A DNA stretch of 64,000 bases, taken from assembly GCF_006385675.1 (NCBI RefSeq), contig NZ_VFRR01000014.1, positions 1 to 64,000 of the forward strand, given 5' to 3'. Every line of letters starts with the position of its first letter. Position 1 is the stretch's first letter. Below the pieces are notes generated by a model. It saw only the letters and a program-made list of their open reading frames with translations, was not told the DNA's origin and did not search any database. Source of the DNA: Maribrevibacterium harenarium. Its GTDB lineage: Bacteria; Pseudomonadota; Gammaproteobacteria; Pseudomonadales; Marinomonadaceae. Below, piece after piece: positions 25,025 through 36,460 of the stretch. Position numbers and translations under genes: made by a program.

Positions 25025-27013
25025 TTAACGAATCTTATATGAAGACACCTCGTGCAGTACTTGATCAAAGCGTTTCATGGCTTGTTCAGTACCCGTTTCA
25101 GTATCGGTAACTGCATCCAAGATATGATGGGAACGCTCATTCACAGTTTGCACATTACGGTTGATGTCTTCCGACACCTGTGATTGCTCTTCCGAAGCTG
25201 TCGCTACTCGCTCGATGGTTTGGTTAATGGTATCGATTGAGGCAAATAAGGAGCGCATCATTTCTACGTTTTGATTCACGACGCCAGAAGTATCCGTCGC
25301 CATTTTGGAGCAACGATCCATAGAGGTGAGCGCACTTTGACCAGAACGAACCAAAGACTCAATCATGGTTCGAATTTCCTCGGTGGAGTCTTGCGTGCGT
25401 TGGGCAAGGCTGCGCACCTCATCCGCCACTACGGCAAAGCCGCGGCCTTGCTCGCCAGCGCGGGCTGCCTCTATCGCCGCATTCAGGGCGAGCAAATTGG
25501 TCTGCTCGGCAATTGACTCAATGGTCTGCAATATGGAACTAATCTGTTCCGTCTGATCGGTAACTTGCTGCACCGCTTGGAAACCGCCTTCGACTTCATG
25601 GCTCAACGAACTAATGGAGCCCAAAATGTTATCCATACGGTCACGACCTTGGTTACCTTGCTGTTGAATTTGCTCGGTTTCCTTGGCGAGGGATACCATG
25701 TCCTCGGAAATGGTATTGCTCGTCAACGACATTTCTTCCACCGCTGAGGCAATTTGATCGGTACGATTAAATTGATCTTTTGTCTCTGCTAATGCCGCTT
25801 GGGCACGACCGAACAGAGACTGCATGCTGTCCCTCGACTGCTCTGACAAGTCATACAACAAAGAGAATGATTTGGATAAATGCACTAGGTGCTCATTCAA
25901 TGCGGTGATAATCTCACCCACTTCATCGTCAGCGGTATTGGGGATCTTTTGGGTCAAATCCCGGTCTTTGGCAATCGCCCGTAGTACGTTATGGATCAAT
26001 TCAACACGGGAGGCGACCGAACGAATTACGCTACGAATCAGCCACAAGACAGGAACCGTCACCACGAATAACAACACAAGCAGCAAAGTCATACGCTGCT
26101 TGCTGGCATCCACGTTGGCCATTGCACTTTGGGCAACCCGATCACCGATATTGTCCGCCACACCTTTTACTAAACCGATGCGTTTCGTCGCGATGGCAAA
26201 CCAATTCTCTGGGCCATTGATAGCGCTAAGATCTTTAGCCTGACTAAATGCCAATACATGAGTATCCACCGCTTGCCATTCACTGGCTTTCATCGCTTGA
26301 TCCAATTCTGCTAAGGACGCAGTACTAGCAAAGGCACGAAAATCCTGTAGCCTACGCGTTTCATCGCTTAAATACCCCAAGATCTCGGTGTAGCGTTGCG
26401 GGCTTACCGATTTGGCCGCAAACACACCATTTAGCGCCCCACGGTACTGGCCGATACGCTCTTTCATCCATTGCAGACTCAAGCGAGCGTTGAGCATATG
26501 GGCAAGATCCACATCGCTAATATCGGTAATCAAATACTTGATACTACTCAGTGCGGTAGCATTCAGCTTGGAATAGTAAGCAAAAGCGCCGTTATCTGGA
26601 GCAAGTTGATCTATTTTATTTCGTACTTGTTTTTTACCATCGAGTAAACGCAGTACCGGATCAACTAAAGCTTCCAACTCGGCGTCGGTCAACTGATCAA
26701 AATCCGCCGCGGTTAACGCCCGCAGCCGCTGAGCTGATTCATCGGCAACGCCACGTTGCTTGAGCATCGCCTCCTTGCCATTAACGCCCTTCGACCCCAG
26801 AAAGCCAGCCGACAAACCACGCTCTACAGCATGGTTATGGGCAACACTATCTAAATAACCGGAGAGCTTTACCATATCTTGGGCACGCTCCCCTTGGCGG
26901 ATTTCAGCTAACTGGCCATTGATCAGCAGCCCAGCTAAAACCAGCGCCAACAGCACCGGTAGAAAACCGACCAAAGCAATAGCGTGGGAGACTTTTAAAC
27001 GTAAAGCAGACAT
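25025..27013 (-). CDS. Methyl-accepting chemotaxis protein with NIT sensor domain
   Basis: A 662-residue chemoreceptor. A transmembrane helix lies near residues 12-32. A large periplasmic all-helical domain of about 270 residues resembles the nitrate/nitrite-sensing NIT domain ([18 protein letters not shown] and the [20 protein letters not shown] region). A second membrane helix near 310-330 and a HAMP segment follow. The cytoplasmic tip is [32 protein letters not shown]. The start at 27013 is set by AGAGG 6 bases upstream. No other chemotaxis genes are adjacent. Ligand identity is a family inference. Confidence 0.85.
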   Translation of the reverse strand: MSALRLKVSHAIALVGFLPVLLALVLAGLLINGQLAEIRQGERAQDMVKLSGYLDSVAHNHAVERGLSAGFLGSKGVNGKEAMLKQRGVADESAQRLRALTAADFDQLTDAELEALVDPVLRLLDGKKQVRNKIDQLAPDNGAFAYYSKLNATALSSIKYLITDISDVDLAHMLNARLSLQWMKERIGQYRGALNGVFAAKSVSPQRYTEILGYLSDETRRLQDFRAFASTASLAELDQAMKASEWQAVDTHVLAFSQAKDLSAINGPENWFAIATKRIGLVKGVADNIGDRVAQSAMANVDASKQRMTLLLVLLFVVTVPVLWLIRSVIRSVASRVELIHNVLRAIAKDRDLTQKIPNTADDEVGEIITALNEHLVHLSKSFSLLYDLSEQSRDSMQSLFGRAQAALAETKDQFNRTDQIASAVEEMSLTSNTISEDMVSLAKETEQIQQQGNQGRDRMDNILGSISSLSHEVEGGFQAVQQVTDQTEQISSILQTIESIAEQTNLLALNAAIEAARAGEQGRGFAVVADEVRSLAQRTQDSTEEIRTMIESLVRSGQSALTSMDRCSKMATDTSGVVNQNVEMMRSLFASIDTINQTIERVATASEEQSQVSEDINRNVQTVNERSHHILDAVTDTETGTEQAMKRFDQVLHEVSSYKIR

Positions 27014-27208
27014 GAACATCCTCTTTCAAACAATGAACAGCAGTGCGAACGACTGCTGTAAAAGTTTCACGAATAAAAAGAATGGTCCATGAATGGAAAT
27101 ACGGCAAATTTTTCTGTGTTTTTGCCGACACAAAATTCAGAAGATACTTTGATGTTGAGAGAAGAATATTTTCTTTGATTAAAGGTGTTTCAGAACAGTA
27201 GAAATGAA

Positions 27209-27234
27209 AAAGGCCGCCAATACTGGCAGCCTTT
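27209..27234 (-). terminator. Terminator of the tRNA gene
   Basis: On the minus strand AAAGGC-TGCCA and TGGCG-GCCTTT form a hairpin followed by TTTCATTT, a few bases past the 3' end of the tRNA. Confidence 0.65.
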
Positions 27235-27241
27235 CTGTATA

Positions 27242-27318
27242 TGGTGGGCCTTCCGGGACTTGAACCCAGGACCTGCCGATTATGAGTCGGATGCTCTAAC
27301 CAACTGAGCTAAAGGCCC
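27242..27318 (-). tRNA. tRNA with CAT anticodon, probably tRNA-Ile2
   Basis: The 77-nt sequence folds as a full cloverleaf: acceptor GGGCCTT/AAGGCCC, D stem GCTC/GAGC, anticodon loop CTCATAA, T stem CTGGG/CCCGG, discriminator A and an encoded CCA. The anticodon is CAT. Elongator tRNA-Met and tRNA-Ile2 (whose C34 becomes lysidine through TilS) both carry it. The C4-G69 and C5-G68 pairs and the CGACTCATAATCG anticodon arm resemble E. coli tRNA-Ile2 more than tRNA-Met, so Ile2 is favoured. Position 27-43 is a mismatch (T-C). Some annotation programs would label it tRNA-Met. Confidence 0.95.
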
Positions 27319-27404
27319 CAAAAACGGCGCTCATTATAGCCACCCCCAGCATTAATGCCAATACAATGGGTGGAAATAATTACCGCTAAATCAAGGAGCT
27401 AGTT

Positions 27405-28556
27405 TTACATAGCAGCGCGGAAGATATCAGCCACTTCAGCATTGCTTAGCTCACGAGGGTTAGTGAGGCGGCAAACGTCTTTTTGCGCGTTCTCTACCAT
27501 CTGGTCGATGTCTTCTTCTTTTACACCAAGCTCAGCTAAGCCTGATGGGATACCGACATCAGCAGACAAGGCCAAGATAGCATCGATGGCGTATTCTGCA
27601 GCGTCTCGTACAGATAGGCCTTCGGTGTTTTCACCCAAAGCAGCGGCGATATCTGCGAAGCGTTCCTGGCGTGCCATTAAGTTCACTTGGCATACATGAG
27701 GCAATAGCAGAGCATTACATACCCCGTGTGGCAGATTGTAGAAGCCACCAAGCTGGTGTGCCATAGCATGCACGTAACCTAGGCTGGCATTGTTAAATGC
27801 CATACCCGCTAGGTACTCTGCGTAGGCCATTTTGTCACGGGCTTCCATATCACTGCCACGGGCAACGGCGCGACGTAGGTACTGACCGATCAAGGTGATG
27901 GCTTGTAGCGCGCAGGCATCGGTAATTGGTGTTGCCGCGGTAGAAACATAAGCTTCAATCGCGTGGGTCAACGCATCCATACCGGTTGCTGCAGTCAAAG
28001 ACTGGGGCATATCGACCATGAGCTCGGGATCATTAATCGCCACATCTGGGGTCACACGCCAATCAACAATAGCCATTTTCACATGGTTAGAAGTATTAGT
28101 GATGATGGTAAAGCGCGTCATCTCACTGGCTGTACCCGCCGTGGTATTAATAGCAATGTATGGAGGTAGCGCCGCTTTTGCTTGGTCTAGCCCTTCGTAG
28201 TCATGGATGGTGCCACCACTGGTGACCACCAAACCGACCCCTTTACAACAGTCATGGGCGCTACCACCGCCAAGGGAAATCAACATATCACAGCCGTTGT
28301 CTTGGTAGACTTTCACGCCATCGGCGACGTTGGTATCCGTTGGGTTCGGTACGGTTTCGTCGAATACTACCGACTCAAAGCCTGCCGCCCCCAAAAGTTC
28401 GGTGATTTTGGCGGTGTAGCCAAGCTGAGTCATCCCCTTATCTGCAACTACGAGTGGCTTCTTGCCACCTAGCATTTTAACGCGCTCTGGTAACGACTGT
28501 AGGGAACCTGGGCCCATCAAAGATACGGTTGGCATAAAAAACGCGGTAGTAGACAT
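27405..28556 (-). CDS. Iron-containing alcohol dehydrogenase (type III)
   Basis: A 383-residue enzyme very close in pattern to Zymomonas AdhB and E. coli YiaY. It has the NAD-binding GGGSAHDC, the NTTAGTASEMTRF segment, GMDALTHAIEAY and GYVHAMAHQLGGFYNLPHG with the histidines that hold iron. It oxidises short-chain alcohols or reduces aldehydes with NAD. ATG at 28556 follows AAGGAG by 7 bases; the longer frame from 28613 lacks support. It is divergent from the DUF1704 gene, with a perfect 14-bp palindrome between them. Confidence 0.92.
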   Translation of the reverse strand: MSTTAFFMPTVSLMGPGSLQSLPERVKMLGGKKPLVVADKGMTQLGYTAKITELLGAAGFESVVFDETVPNPTDTNVADGVKVYQDNGCDMLISLGGGSAHDCCKGVGLVVTSGGTIHDYEGLDQAKAALPPYIAINTTAGTASEMTRFTIITNTSNHVKMAIVDWRVTPDVAINDPELMVDMPQSLTAATGMDALTHAIEAYVSTAATPITDACALQAITLIGQYLRRAVARGSDMEARDKMAYAEYLAGMAFNNASLGYVHAMAHQLGGFYNLPHGVCNALLLPHVCQVNLMARQERFADIAAALGENTEGLSVRDAAEYAIDAILALSADVGIPSGLAELGVKEEDIDQMVENAQKDVCRLTNPRELSNAEVADIFRAAM

Positions 28557-28625
28557 GTTGATCTCCTTGTGTTTGGTTTGGTTATTAGCCAAGCCCGATG
28601 CTAACCTGCCCACTTAGTTAGGATT

Positions 28626-28639
28626 CTGACAATTGTCAG
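28626..28639. promoter_or_regulatory. 14-bp perfect palindrome, candidate operator
   Basis: CTGACAATTGTCAG is a perfect palindrome about 70 bp upstream of the alcohol dehydrogenase and ahead of the divergent DUF1704 gene. Its position suggests an operator for one or both. The regulator is not in the immediate neighbourhood. Confidence 0.4.
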
Positions 28640-28770
28640 TCTTTAGCCCGATGAAATATGAAGGTTTTGTGAGCATTTCTCTGCACAATCCATCAATTTT
28701 CGCTGTACATTTTCTCGTCTTGCCATACTATCAAAGTCGTTCACTGACCCGCCTGTATGAGACCCAAGGA

Positions 28771-30108
28771 ATGCCTGAGAACCCCTATTTAACCCGCGTG
28801 CGCACTCTTTCCGACCGCCTGGTCGCGATTCAAAAACCGATCCAAATTCTGGATGCCATTAAATGGCCGAACCACATTCAAGAAACCTTCTTCGCCACTG
28901 GTGAAAAAGAGCTTCCTAAGATCGATCGGGAATTTTATAAGCAGCAAGCATTGAGCTTCGATGATCAAAAGGTATACGGGGAGTTGCTTGAGCTGCGGCG
29001 GGATATTAAGCGCCAACTGGGTAACAAAGACGGTTTAGGGCGAATCTTGCTTGATACAGTGGATCAATATCTCGTGGTAATCGACATGTTACGCCATCGT
29101 GGAGAACCTTTGTTTGGTGAGTCTAGTATCCGCTTGTATGGCAGCGCCCATGAAAAGCTGAGAGGGGATCGCAAAACCCTGCGCGAGGTGGGTGAACGTC
29201 TATGCGCGATTTTCTCCTCACCGGCAGTGGAACATTTAAAGCGTCCCTATGCCAACGACATTCCTGCCTGCCAGGCAGTGGACTTACTTGCTCGTAAACT
29301 GCATACCTATTTTAATGAAGGGGATATCAAGGTCATGCTTAGCAACGGTATCGTTTCCGATGCGGCAGCCGGTGGCGATACCATCAAACTGAATGAAAGC
29401 GCCATGTTTTCAGAGCTGGATTTACAGGTATTAGAAGTCCATGAGGGCTGGGTGCATGTGGGCACCACCTATAATGGCCGCGCACAGCCCTATGCCACTT
29501 GGCTTGGGGTTGGCTCCCCCCGTATCACCGCCAACCAAGAAGGCTTGGCCGTTTTAATGGAAACCCTCACCTTTAGCTCTTTCCCGATTCGCGCTCGGCG
29601 TATTAGCGACCGCGTGACAGCCGTCGCCATGGCCGAAGAAGGGGCTAACTTTATCGAGGTCTATAATCACTTTCGGGAAAAAGGCATCAGCCGTCATGAC
29701 AGCTATCGGGTAACCCAACGGGTATTCCGCGGCGGCATGGTGGAAGGTGGGGCTGTATTTACTAAGGACATTTCCTATGTGAAGGGCTTTGTGGAAAACG
29801 TCAATTTTATCAAAAGCGCCATCGAATCTGGCGTGCCAGAAATCTTACCCATGATGTTTGTCGGTAAGGTGACCCTAGATGATATTCCGATTCTGTATCA
29901 GCATTACTTAGAAGGCACTATTGCAGCGCCTCAGTATTTGCCGCCCATGTTCCGGGACTTGAATGGCTTGTTCGTTTGGTTTGGCTTATCTAGCGGCATG
30001 AGTTTGGTCGATATGGGCAGTGTCAAACGCCACTACCGCAAGCTTTTCGATAAGCTTCCCAAAACGGCACCACTATTTGAAGCCAGCGCTGATATTGAAA
30101 TCAACTAG
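28771..30108 (+). CDS. DUF1704 (QEGLA-motif) putative zinc metallopeptidase
   Basis: About 445 residues. Two features mark the DUF1704/flavohemoglobin-expression-modulating family: LEVHEGWVHV, which gives an HExxxH metal-binding pattern, and NQEGLAVLME, the QEGLA motif. The same fold is known in eukaryotic tyrosine carboxypeptidases that act on tubulin, so a peptidase role is a reasonable inference, but the bacterial substrate is not known to me. ATG at 28771 (MPENPYLTRV) is the family-like start, although AAGGA directly abuts it. GTG at 28669, with GAAGG 4 bases before, or ATG at 28651 would add an unusual N-terminus. Confidence 0.78.
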   Translation: MPENPYLTRVRTLSDRLVAIQKPIQILDAIKWPNHIQETFFATGEKELPKIDREFYKQQALSFDDQKVYGELLELRRDIKRQLGNKDGLGRILLDTVDQYLVVIDMLRHRGEPLFGESSIRLYGSAHEKLRGDRKTLREVGERLCAIFSSPAVEHLKRPYANDIPACQAVDLLARKLHTYFNEGDIKVMLSNGIVSDAAAGGDTIKLNESAMFSELDLQVLEVHEGWVHVGTTYNGRAQPYATWLGVGSPRITANQEGLAVLMETLTFSSFPIRARRISDRVTAVAMAEEGANFIEVYNHFREKGISRHDSYRVTQRVFRGGMVEGGAVFTKDISYVKGFVENVNFIKSAIESGVPEILPMMFVGKVTLDDIPILYQHYLEGTIAAPQYLPPMFRDLNGLFVWFGLSSGMSLVDMGSVKRHYRKLFDKLPKTAPLFEASADIEIN

Positions 30109-30144
30109 AGAGTACGGGGGAGCTAGCACTCCCCCATTGTTTTA

Positions 30145-30865
30145 CTACTTCAATTCAAACCCTTGTTGCGCCAAAAACTCCCGCATATGGGGGCGCAGTT
30201 TTTGTCCAAACATGCCCTTCATTTCTTCTGACCACACGGAATCCTTATTACCACCAGTACGGGATTGGTAATACTCGCGAATGGTCTGATCATAAGCCGC
30301 AACTTGAGTCTCATCATCCGCATCTGAATAGACATCTTGTTTCAGTATGGAAGCAACTGGTAAGCGAGGTTTCACTTCGGGGTCTTGAGCAGGGTAACCG
30401 AGACACATGTTTGGGAAGCTGTAACAGAGCACTAATTTCCGCCGGTTTATTCCGTACCGCGCCGATGTAGACCAAGCCAAGACCCACTGATTCAGCGGCA
30501 ATGGCGACGTTTTGCGCCATTAGTGCTACATCTACCGTAGATACCAATAGCTGCTCTGTCATACCCATAACCGGATCAATTCCAGTGGTACGGGCGGTAG
30601 CTTCGGTGTTGCGTTTCATATCGGCACAAAATACCAGAAATTCCGCCGCCTCTTCGATGTAGGCTTGGTCTCCGGCGAGTAAACGCAACTTTGCCCGGTT
30701 TTCCGGGTTAGCCACACGAATCACACTATAGGCTTGAATATTATTACCGCTGGATGCCGCCTGCCCTGCTTCGATTAGGGTTTCCAATAAACCTTCCGGC
30801 AATGGTTGGTCGGTAAATTTGCGGATGGAGCGATGCTGCTTTAGCTGTTCAATAATCGGATTCAT
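30145..30865 (-). pseudogene. NfsA-like nitroreductase, frameshifted
   Basis: Two overlapping minus-strand frames together give one NfsA-type flavin nitroreductase. The first (from 30865) has RSIRKFTDQPLPEGLLE, AASSGNNIQAYSVIRV and LVYIGAVRNKPAEISALLQLP. The second, in another frame, continues with MCLGYPAQDPEVKPRLP, the YDQTIREYYQSR region and the C-terminal FLAQQGFELK. The frames meet near 30405-30425. About six to eight residues expected between LLQLP and MCLGYPA seem to be missing, so a small deletion is likely rather than a simple slip. The intact family (about 240 residues) reduces nitroaromatics and quinones with NADPH. Confidence 0.75.
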
Positions 30866-31100
30866 GTTCTGCCTCGGTCAAGGGTAGGAAGTGCATAACA
30901 CCAACTTGCCACAGTCAAAAGGTCTGGTCAAAGTGAAAACTCGATCTGCATCATCAAAAAATTAGAAAGCTCTAATTTTAAGTCTATTCCGCGCTTTTTC
31001 CCTGTTTTTGTGATTACTTTGCCATTGTAAGCGCAGTAACCTAGGTGATCGTATTTTTGATGACCTAAACAACGAAATTAAGCGAGCGGACGAATACACA

Positions 31101-32189
31101 ATGAAATGGTATTTTTGGGTAGTACTAGTATTGGCGGTGCTGGCATTAGGGGTTTACTTACTAAATTCCACGATTGCTGCCAAAGCCCCTGAATTTAGCC
31201 AATCTGATCATTATCAGGATGGAAAGTTCCATAATGAGCAACCCAGAATGGCGTTGTCGTTTAGCAAAAACATCGGGCTATTTTGGCGTTTTTTCACTGA
31301 AGAAAAAGTGAATACCATCCCCCCTAGTGTACCAATGAAGACTGTTTCTCGTGCCGAGCTCGACGCATTGAGCAATAACGAGGTGCATATTGTGAAGCTC
31401 GGCCACTCTTCTTTATTGATCAAAATGTATGGTGACTATTGGCTAGTGGACCCGGTCTTTGGTGAACGGGCATCACCGTTCTCATTTGCCGGCCCCAAAC
31501 GCTTTCACCCAACTCCCATTACCCTTGAGGAGCTCCCCCCTATCCGTCGCGTTTTGATTTCTCACAATCACTACGATCATTTAGATAAACCCACTATTGA
31601 GTTTTTAGCCAAGTCGCAACCGCTATTTCACGTCCCCCTTGGCCTAAGTGGCGACCTTACGCGCTGGGGTATTCGCCCAACGAATATCACCGAGTACGAC
31701 TGGTGGCAGGAACAAATGGTGGGCAATATTCAGCTCGCGTTTGCGCCAACCCAACACTTTTCTGGCCGCGGTATGAGCGATAGCAACATCACCCTATGGG
31801 GAGCTTGGATTATTAAAACACCCGATACGGCTATCTTCTTCAGTGGTGATTCTGGCTACTTTGATGGCTTTAAACGTATTGGCGAACGCTATGGTCCCTT
31901 TGACCTTACCTTTATTGAAACTGGCGCCTACGATAAAGACTGGGCAGATATTCACATGACCCCTGAGGAAAGTGTACAAGCCCACTTGGATGTCAAAGGT
32001 AAACTCATGCTGCCCGTGCATAATGGCACCTTTGATCTAGCCTTCCACGCTTGGTCTGATCCGTTTGAGCGGGTACTAAAAGCCGCCAATCAGCATCAGG
32101 TAACGTTAAGCACCCCTATTGTGGGTGAGGTGTTTACCCCGACATCCGCCCCAGTAGAGACCCGCTGGTGGCAAAACCTCGCTCAGTAA
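31101..32189 (+). CDS. Metallo-beta-lactamase-fold hydrolase, membrane-anchored
   Basis: A 362-residue protein with an N-terminal hydrophobic anchor (residues 4-24) and a metallo-beta-lactamase domain. Metal ligands are in SHNHYDHLD, TQHFSGRG, FFSGDSGYFDG and PVHNGTFDL. The layout is that of the NAPE-PLD/UlaG-like (RomA-type) group, whose members cleave phosphodiester or lactone bonds, often of lipids. The anchor places the catalytic domain in the periplasm. The substrate is unknown. It has its own upstream gap and no operon partner. Confidence 0.78.
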   Translation: MKWYFWVVLVLAVLALGVYLLNSTIAAKAPEFSQSDHYQDGKFHNEQPRMALSFSKNIGLFWRFFTEEKVNTIPPSVPMKTVSRAELDALSNNEVHIVKLGHSSLLIKMYGDYWLVDPVFGERASPFSFAGPKRFHPTPITLEELPPIRRVLISHNHYDHLDKPTIEFLAKSQPLFHVPLGLSGDLTRWGIRPTNITEYDWWQEQMVGNIQLAFAPTQHFSGRGMSDSNITLWGAWIIKTPDTAIFFSGDSGYFDGFKRIGERYGPFDLTFIETGAYDKDWADIHMTPEESVQAHLDVKGKLMLPVHNGTFDLAFHAWSDPFERVLKAANQHQVTLSTPIVGEVFTPTSAPVETRWWQNLAQ

Positions 32190-32355
32190 TATTTCAGCTA
32201 GGCCAGTTTGCCCAAGACTGGCCTAATTGCGCCTCCCAGATCAATATTAAAAAAAGCTATTAATACCAAAAAATCATTAAATTAGGCAAATATCCACTTT
32301 GCATTCTATTGTTAACCCTAACGAAGGCAATCACCTTCACCACAACAAACAATAG

Positions 32356-34584
<2,229 letters not shown>

Positions 34585-34625
34585 CCCCCTTCCTTATTTC
34601 ACTTCTGTTTGGCGTTACCAACACC

Positions 34626-34650
34626 ATCCCCGCTTCGGCGGGGATTTTTA
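34626..34650 (+). terminator. katG terminator
   Basis: ATCCCCGC at 34626-34633 and GCGGGGAT at 34638-34645 form a perfect 8-bp stem with a TTCG tetraloop, followed by TTTT. Confidence 0.85.
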
Positions 34651-34665
34651 TACTTTTTGAAGCAA

Positions 34666-35433
34666 TTAAGGCAGCACCCAGTGACTATGCTGTTCCCACA
34701 ATAGCTTCAGCGCCATTGCCATGGACATAGTAATGACCAAGGGGCGAATCCACTGCTGTCCCTTGGCCACTACCATTTTTGATCCCAACTGAGCACCAAG
34801 GAACTGTCCAACCGCCATCACTAACCCCAACTCCCATACCGGCAATCCCGCTGCGATAAAGAACAACAGGGCAGCAAAGTTGGAAGTAAAGTTGAGCACT
34901 TTGGTGCGAGCCGTGGCCTCGACGATGGATAAGCCACCCAGCACGATAAAACCGGCGGCGAATAAGGCGCCCGTGCCGGGACCGAAGAAGCCATCATAAA
35001 ACCCAACACTAAAACCCACTGTCAGAGCAAACATGTTTTCTGAAAGCTTGGCTTTACTGGGCTTGTTCGCTGGGGAAAATAGGAAATATAACGCCAGACA
35101 AATCAGCAAAATAGGGATAAGGCTATTGAGCAAACTGGTGTCGATACGGCGGACCAGCTCTGCTCCCACCCCCGAGCCAACAAAAGTACAGACAATCGCC
35201 CACTTTAATTGACTTAAAGAGACCATGCCTTTACGCACAAAGTAATAGGTAGCAGAAAAGCTGCCGAAGGTACCTTGCAGCTTATTGGTCGCCAACGCTT
35301 GCGCCGGCGGCACACCCGCAGCCAGTAAAGCTGGCACCGTAATCAAGCCGCCACCGCCTGCTATCGCATCCACAAAACCAGCGATGCTTGCCGCTAAAAA
35401 CAGCAGCCCTAATATGTCGAGAGAAACATCCAA
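34666..35433 (-). CDS. TauE/SafE-family membrane transporter (YfcA-like)
   Basis: A 255-residue protein with about eight membrane segments. It has the TauE/SafE signatures SIAGFVDAIAGGGGLITVPALL in the first half and GFYDGFFGPGTGALF in the second, each with the glycine-rich DA/DG motif of the family. Members export sulfite, sulfonates or other organic anions. The apparent start is a TTG at 35433, and no better ATG exists in frame. It lies next to the convergent katG terminator. A fossil of a second family member lies at 52537-52680. Confidence 0.85.
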   Translation of the reverse strand: MDVSLDILGLLFLAASIAGFVDAIAGGGGLITVPALLAAGVPPAQALATNKLQGTFGSFSATYYFVRKGMVSLSQLKWAIVCTFVGSGVGAELVRRIDTSLLNSLIPILLICLALYFLFSPANKPSKAKLSENMFALTVGFSVGFYDGFFGPGTGALFAAGFIVLGGLSIVEATARTKVLNFTSNFAALLFFIAAGLPVWELGLVMAVGQFLGAQLGSKMVVAKGQQWIRPLVITMSMAMALKLLWEQHSHWVLP

Positions 35434-35490
35434 AATACAGCACCGCCAAGGGAGTGAATGAAAACAGGTGAAACAGGTAAATCAAACAGA

Positions 35491-35919
35491 CTAGGAAAGA
35501 TTCTGTTGCAACGCTTCCGTGCCAAGCTCAATAAAATCAAACACTTGTTGGTAATAACCATGATTGATAACTGAGCGGACAATTTCTGGGTCAATATTCA
35601 AATAGTCATGTACCAGAGCGTTACGTAAACCAATCACCTTGCGCCAAGACGCCAGCTTTTCCAAGCTCAAGTGTTGATGCTGAGCGAGCACCTCGAAGGC
35701 TTGATAAGCATCACTGGGGCTGAACCCTGCAACCGATTTAGCCCAGTGTTTTGCCACTCCGATCGCGGCTTCGATACTGACTTGGAGAGATCTCTCACAA
35801 GCCCGGTATTCAAAGGTGCTGAAATTACGCTGTTCTAGAATTGCTCGGAGTTGATCTAATTCCTTTTGATAAATCTCGGCATTGAGTTTAATCGAAGCAA
35901 GGTAATGTATATCGGCCAT
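35491..35919 (-). CDS. hepT: HepT-like toxin (DUF86 RNase-fold)
   Basis: A 142-residue helical protein of the HepT/DUF86 (formerly HI0074) family. The RxxxxHxY active motif is present in LRNALVHDYLNI. HepT is the toxin of MntA-HepT modules, where it acts as an RNase until it is AMPylated by MntA near this motif. GGAGG lies 6 bases before the ATG. The gene starts 2 bp after the mntA stop. Confidence 0.85.
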   Translation of the reverse strand: MADIHYLASIKLNAEIYQKELDQLRAILEQRNFSTFEYRACERSLQVSIEAAIGVAKHWAKSVAGFSPSDAYQAFEVLAQHQHLSLEKLASWRKVIGLRNALVHDYLNIDPEIVRSVINHGYYQQVFDFIELGTEALQQNLS

Positions 35920-35921
35920 AA

Positions 35922-36317
35922 TTAACCTCCAAACTGTTGTAAATGGTAGCGATAATCGAGCTCCGCTTTGGACATGATCATTCCCTCTGCCGCCAAACGA
36001 GCATCATGGTTCTCGCAGTGGAGCAATTTTCCAGAAATGATATTCATGGCTAGCGGTATTGGTACAGACTTTATATCTGCCACGCTGATCATACCTTCAG
36101 GCAAAGCGAGCTGTCGCTGCCAATCCAGTGCGAGCAATTCTGGCCGCAGCCGCCGCTCTAACGGGTCTGCAAGGTAGTCTCGAAATAAGATGCCTAAGTC
36201 AAAGTCGCTGTCATCTCTGGCAGTTCCCTTGGCTCGGGAGCCATATAACCAAAGTGCCGCTACATCAACGTTCTGTCGCGCTAAATTGACTATCTGTTGC
36301 AGCCTATCCAAAATCAT
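35922..36317 (-). CDS. mntA: MntA-like nucleotidyltransferase antitoxin
   Basis: A 131-residue minimal nucleotidyltransferase. The GSx10DxD motif reads GSRAKGTARDDSDFD, with the two metal-binding aspartates intact. MntA proteins neutralise HepT by transferring AMP to a tyrosine of the toxin. The start is ATG 36317; a GTG directly before it (36320) is possible. It is the first gene of the pair and sits between the TauE gene and glyS. Confidence 0.82.
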   Translation of the reverse strand: MILDRLQQIVNLARQNVDVAALWLYGSRAKGTARDDSDFDLGILFRDYLADPLERRLRPELLALDWQRQLALPEGMISVADIKSVPIPLAMNIISGKLLHCENHDARLAAEGMIMSKAELDYRYHLQQFGG

Positions 36318-36409
36318 CACCTTGTCCGATCAAATCACCATCTGAGCCTTAAATGTACTGCCTTTACCAACTAATTGCATTGGGATTGAGTTAGCGTTAC
36401 ACCAAAGAA

Positions 36410-36434
36410 AAAGCCGATGCATTGGGCATCGGCT
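36410..36434 (-). terminator. glyS terminator
   Basis: AAGCCGATGC at 36410-36419 pairs with GCATCGGCTT at 36425-36434 around a 5-base loop. On the minus strand it is followed by TTTCTTT. It lies 27 bp past the glyS stop. Confidence 0.75.
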
Positions 36435-36460
36435 TCTTTCACAAGCAGTGAACTGTGTAG

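Noticed and set aside
27242-27318. tRNA gene as an island attachment site
   Set aside because: Both flanks are ordinary genes with no integrase and no repeated tRNA 3' end.
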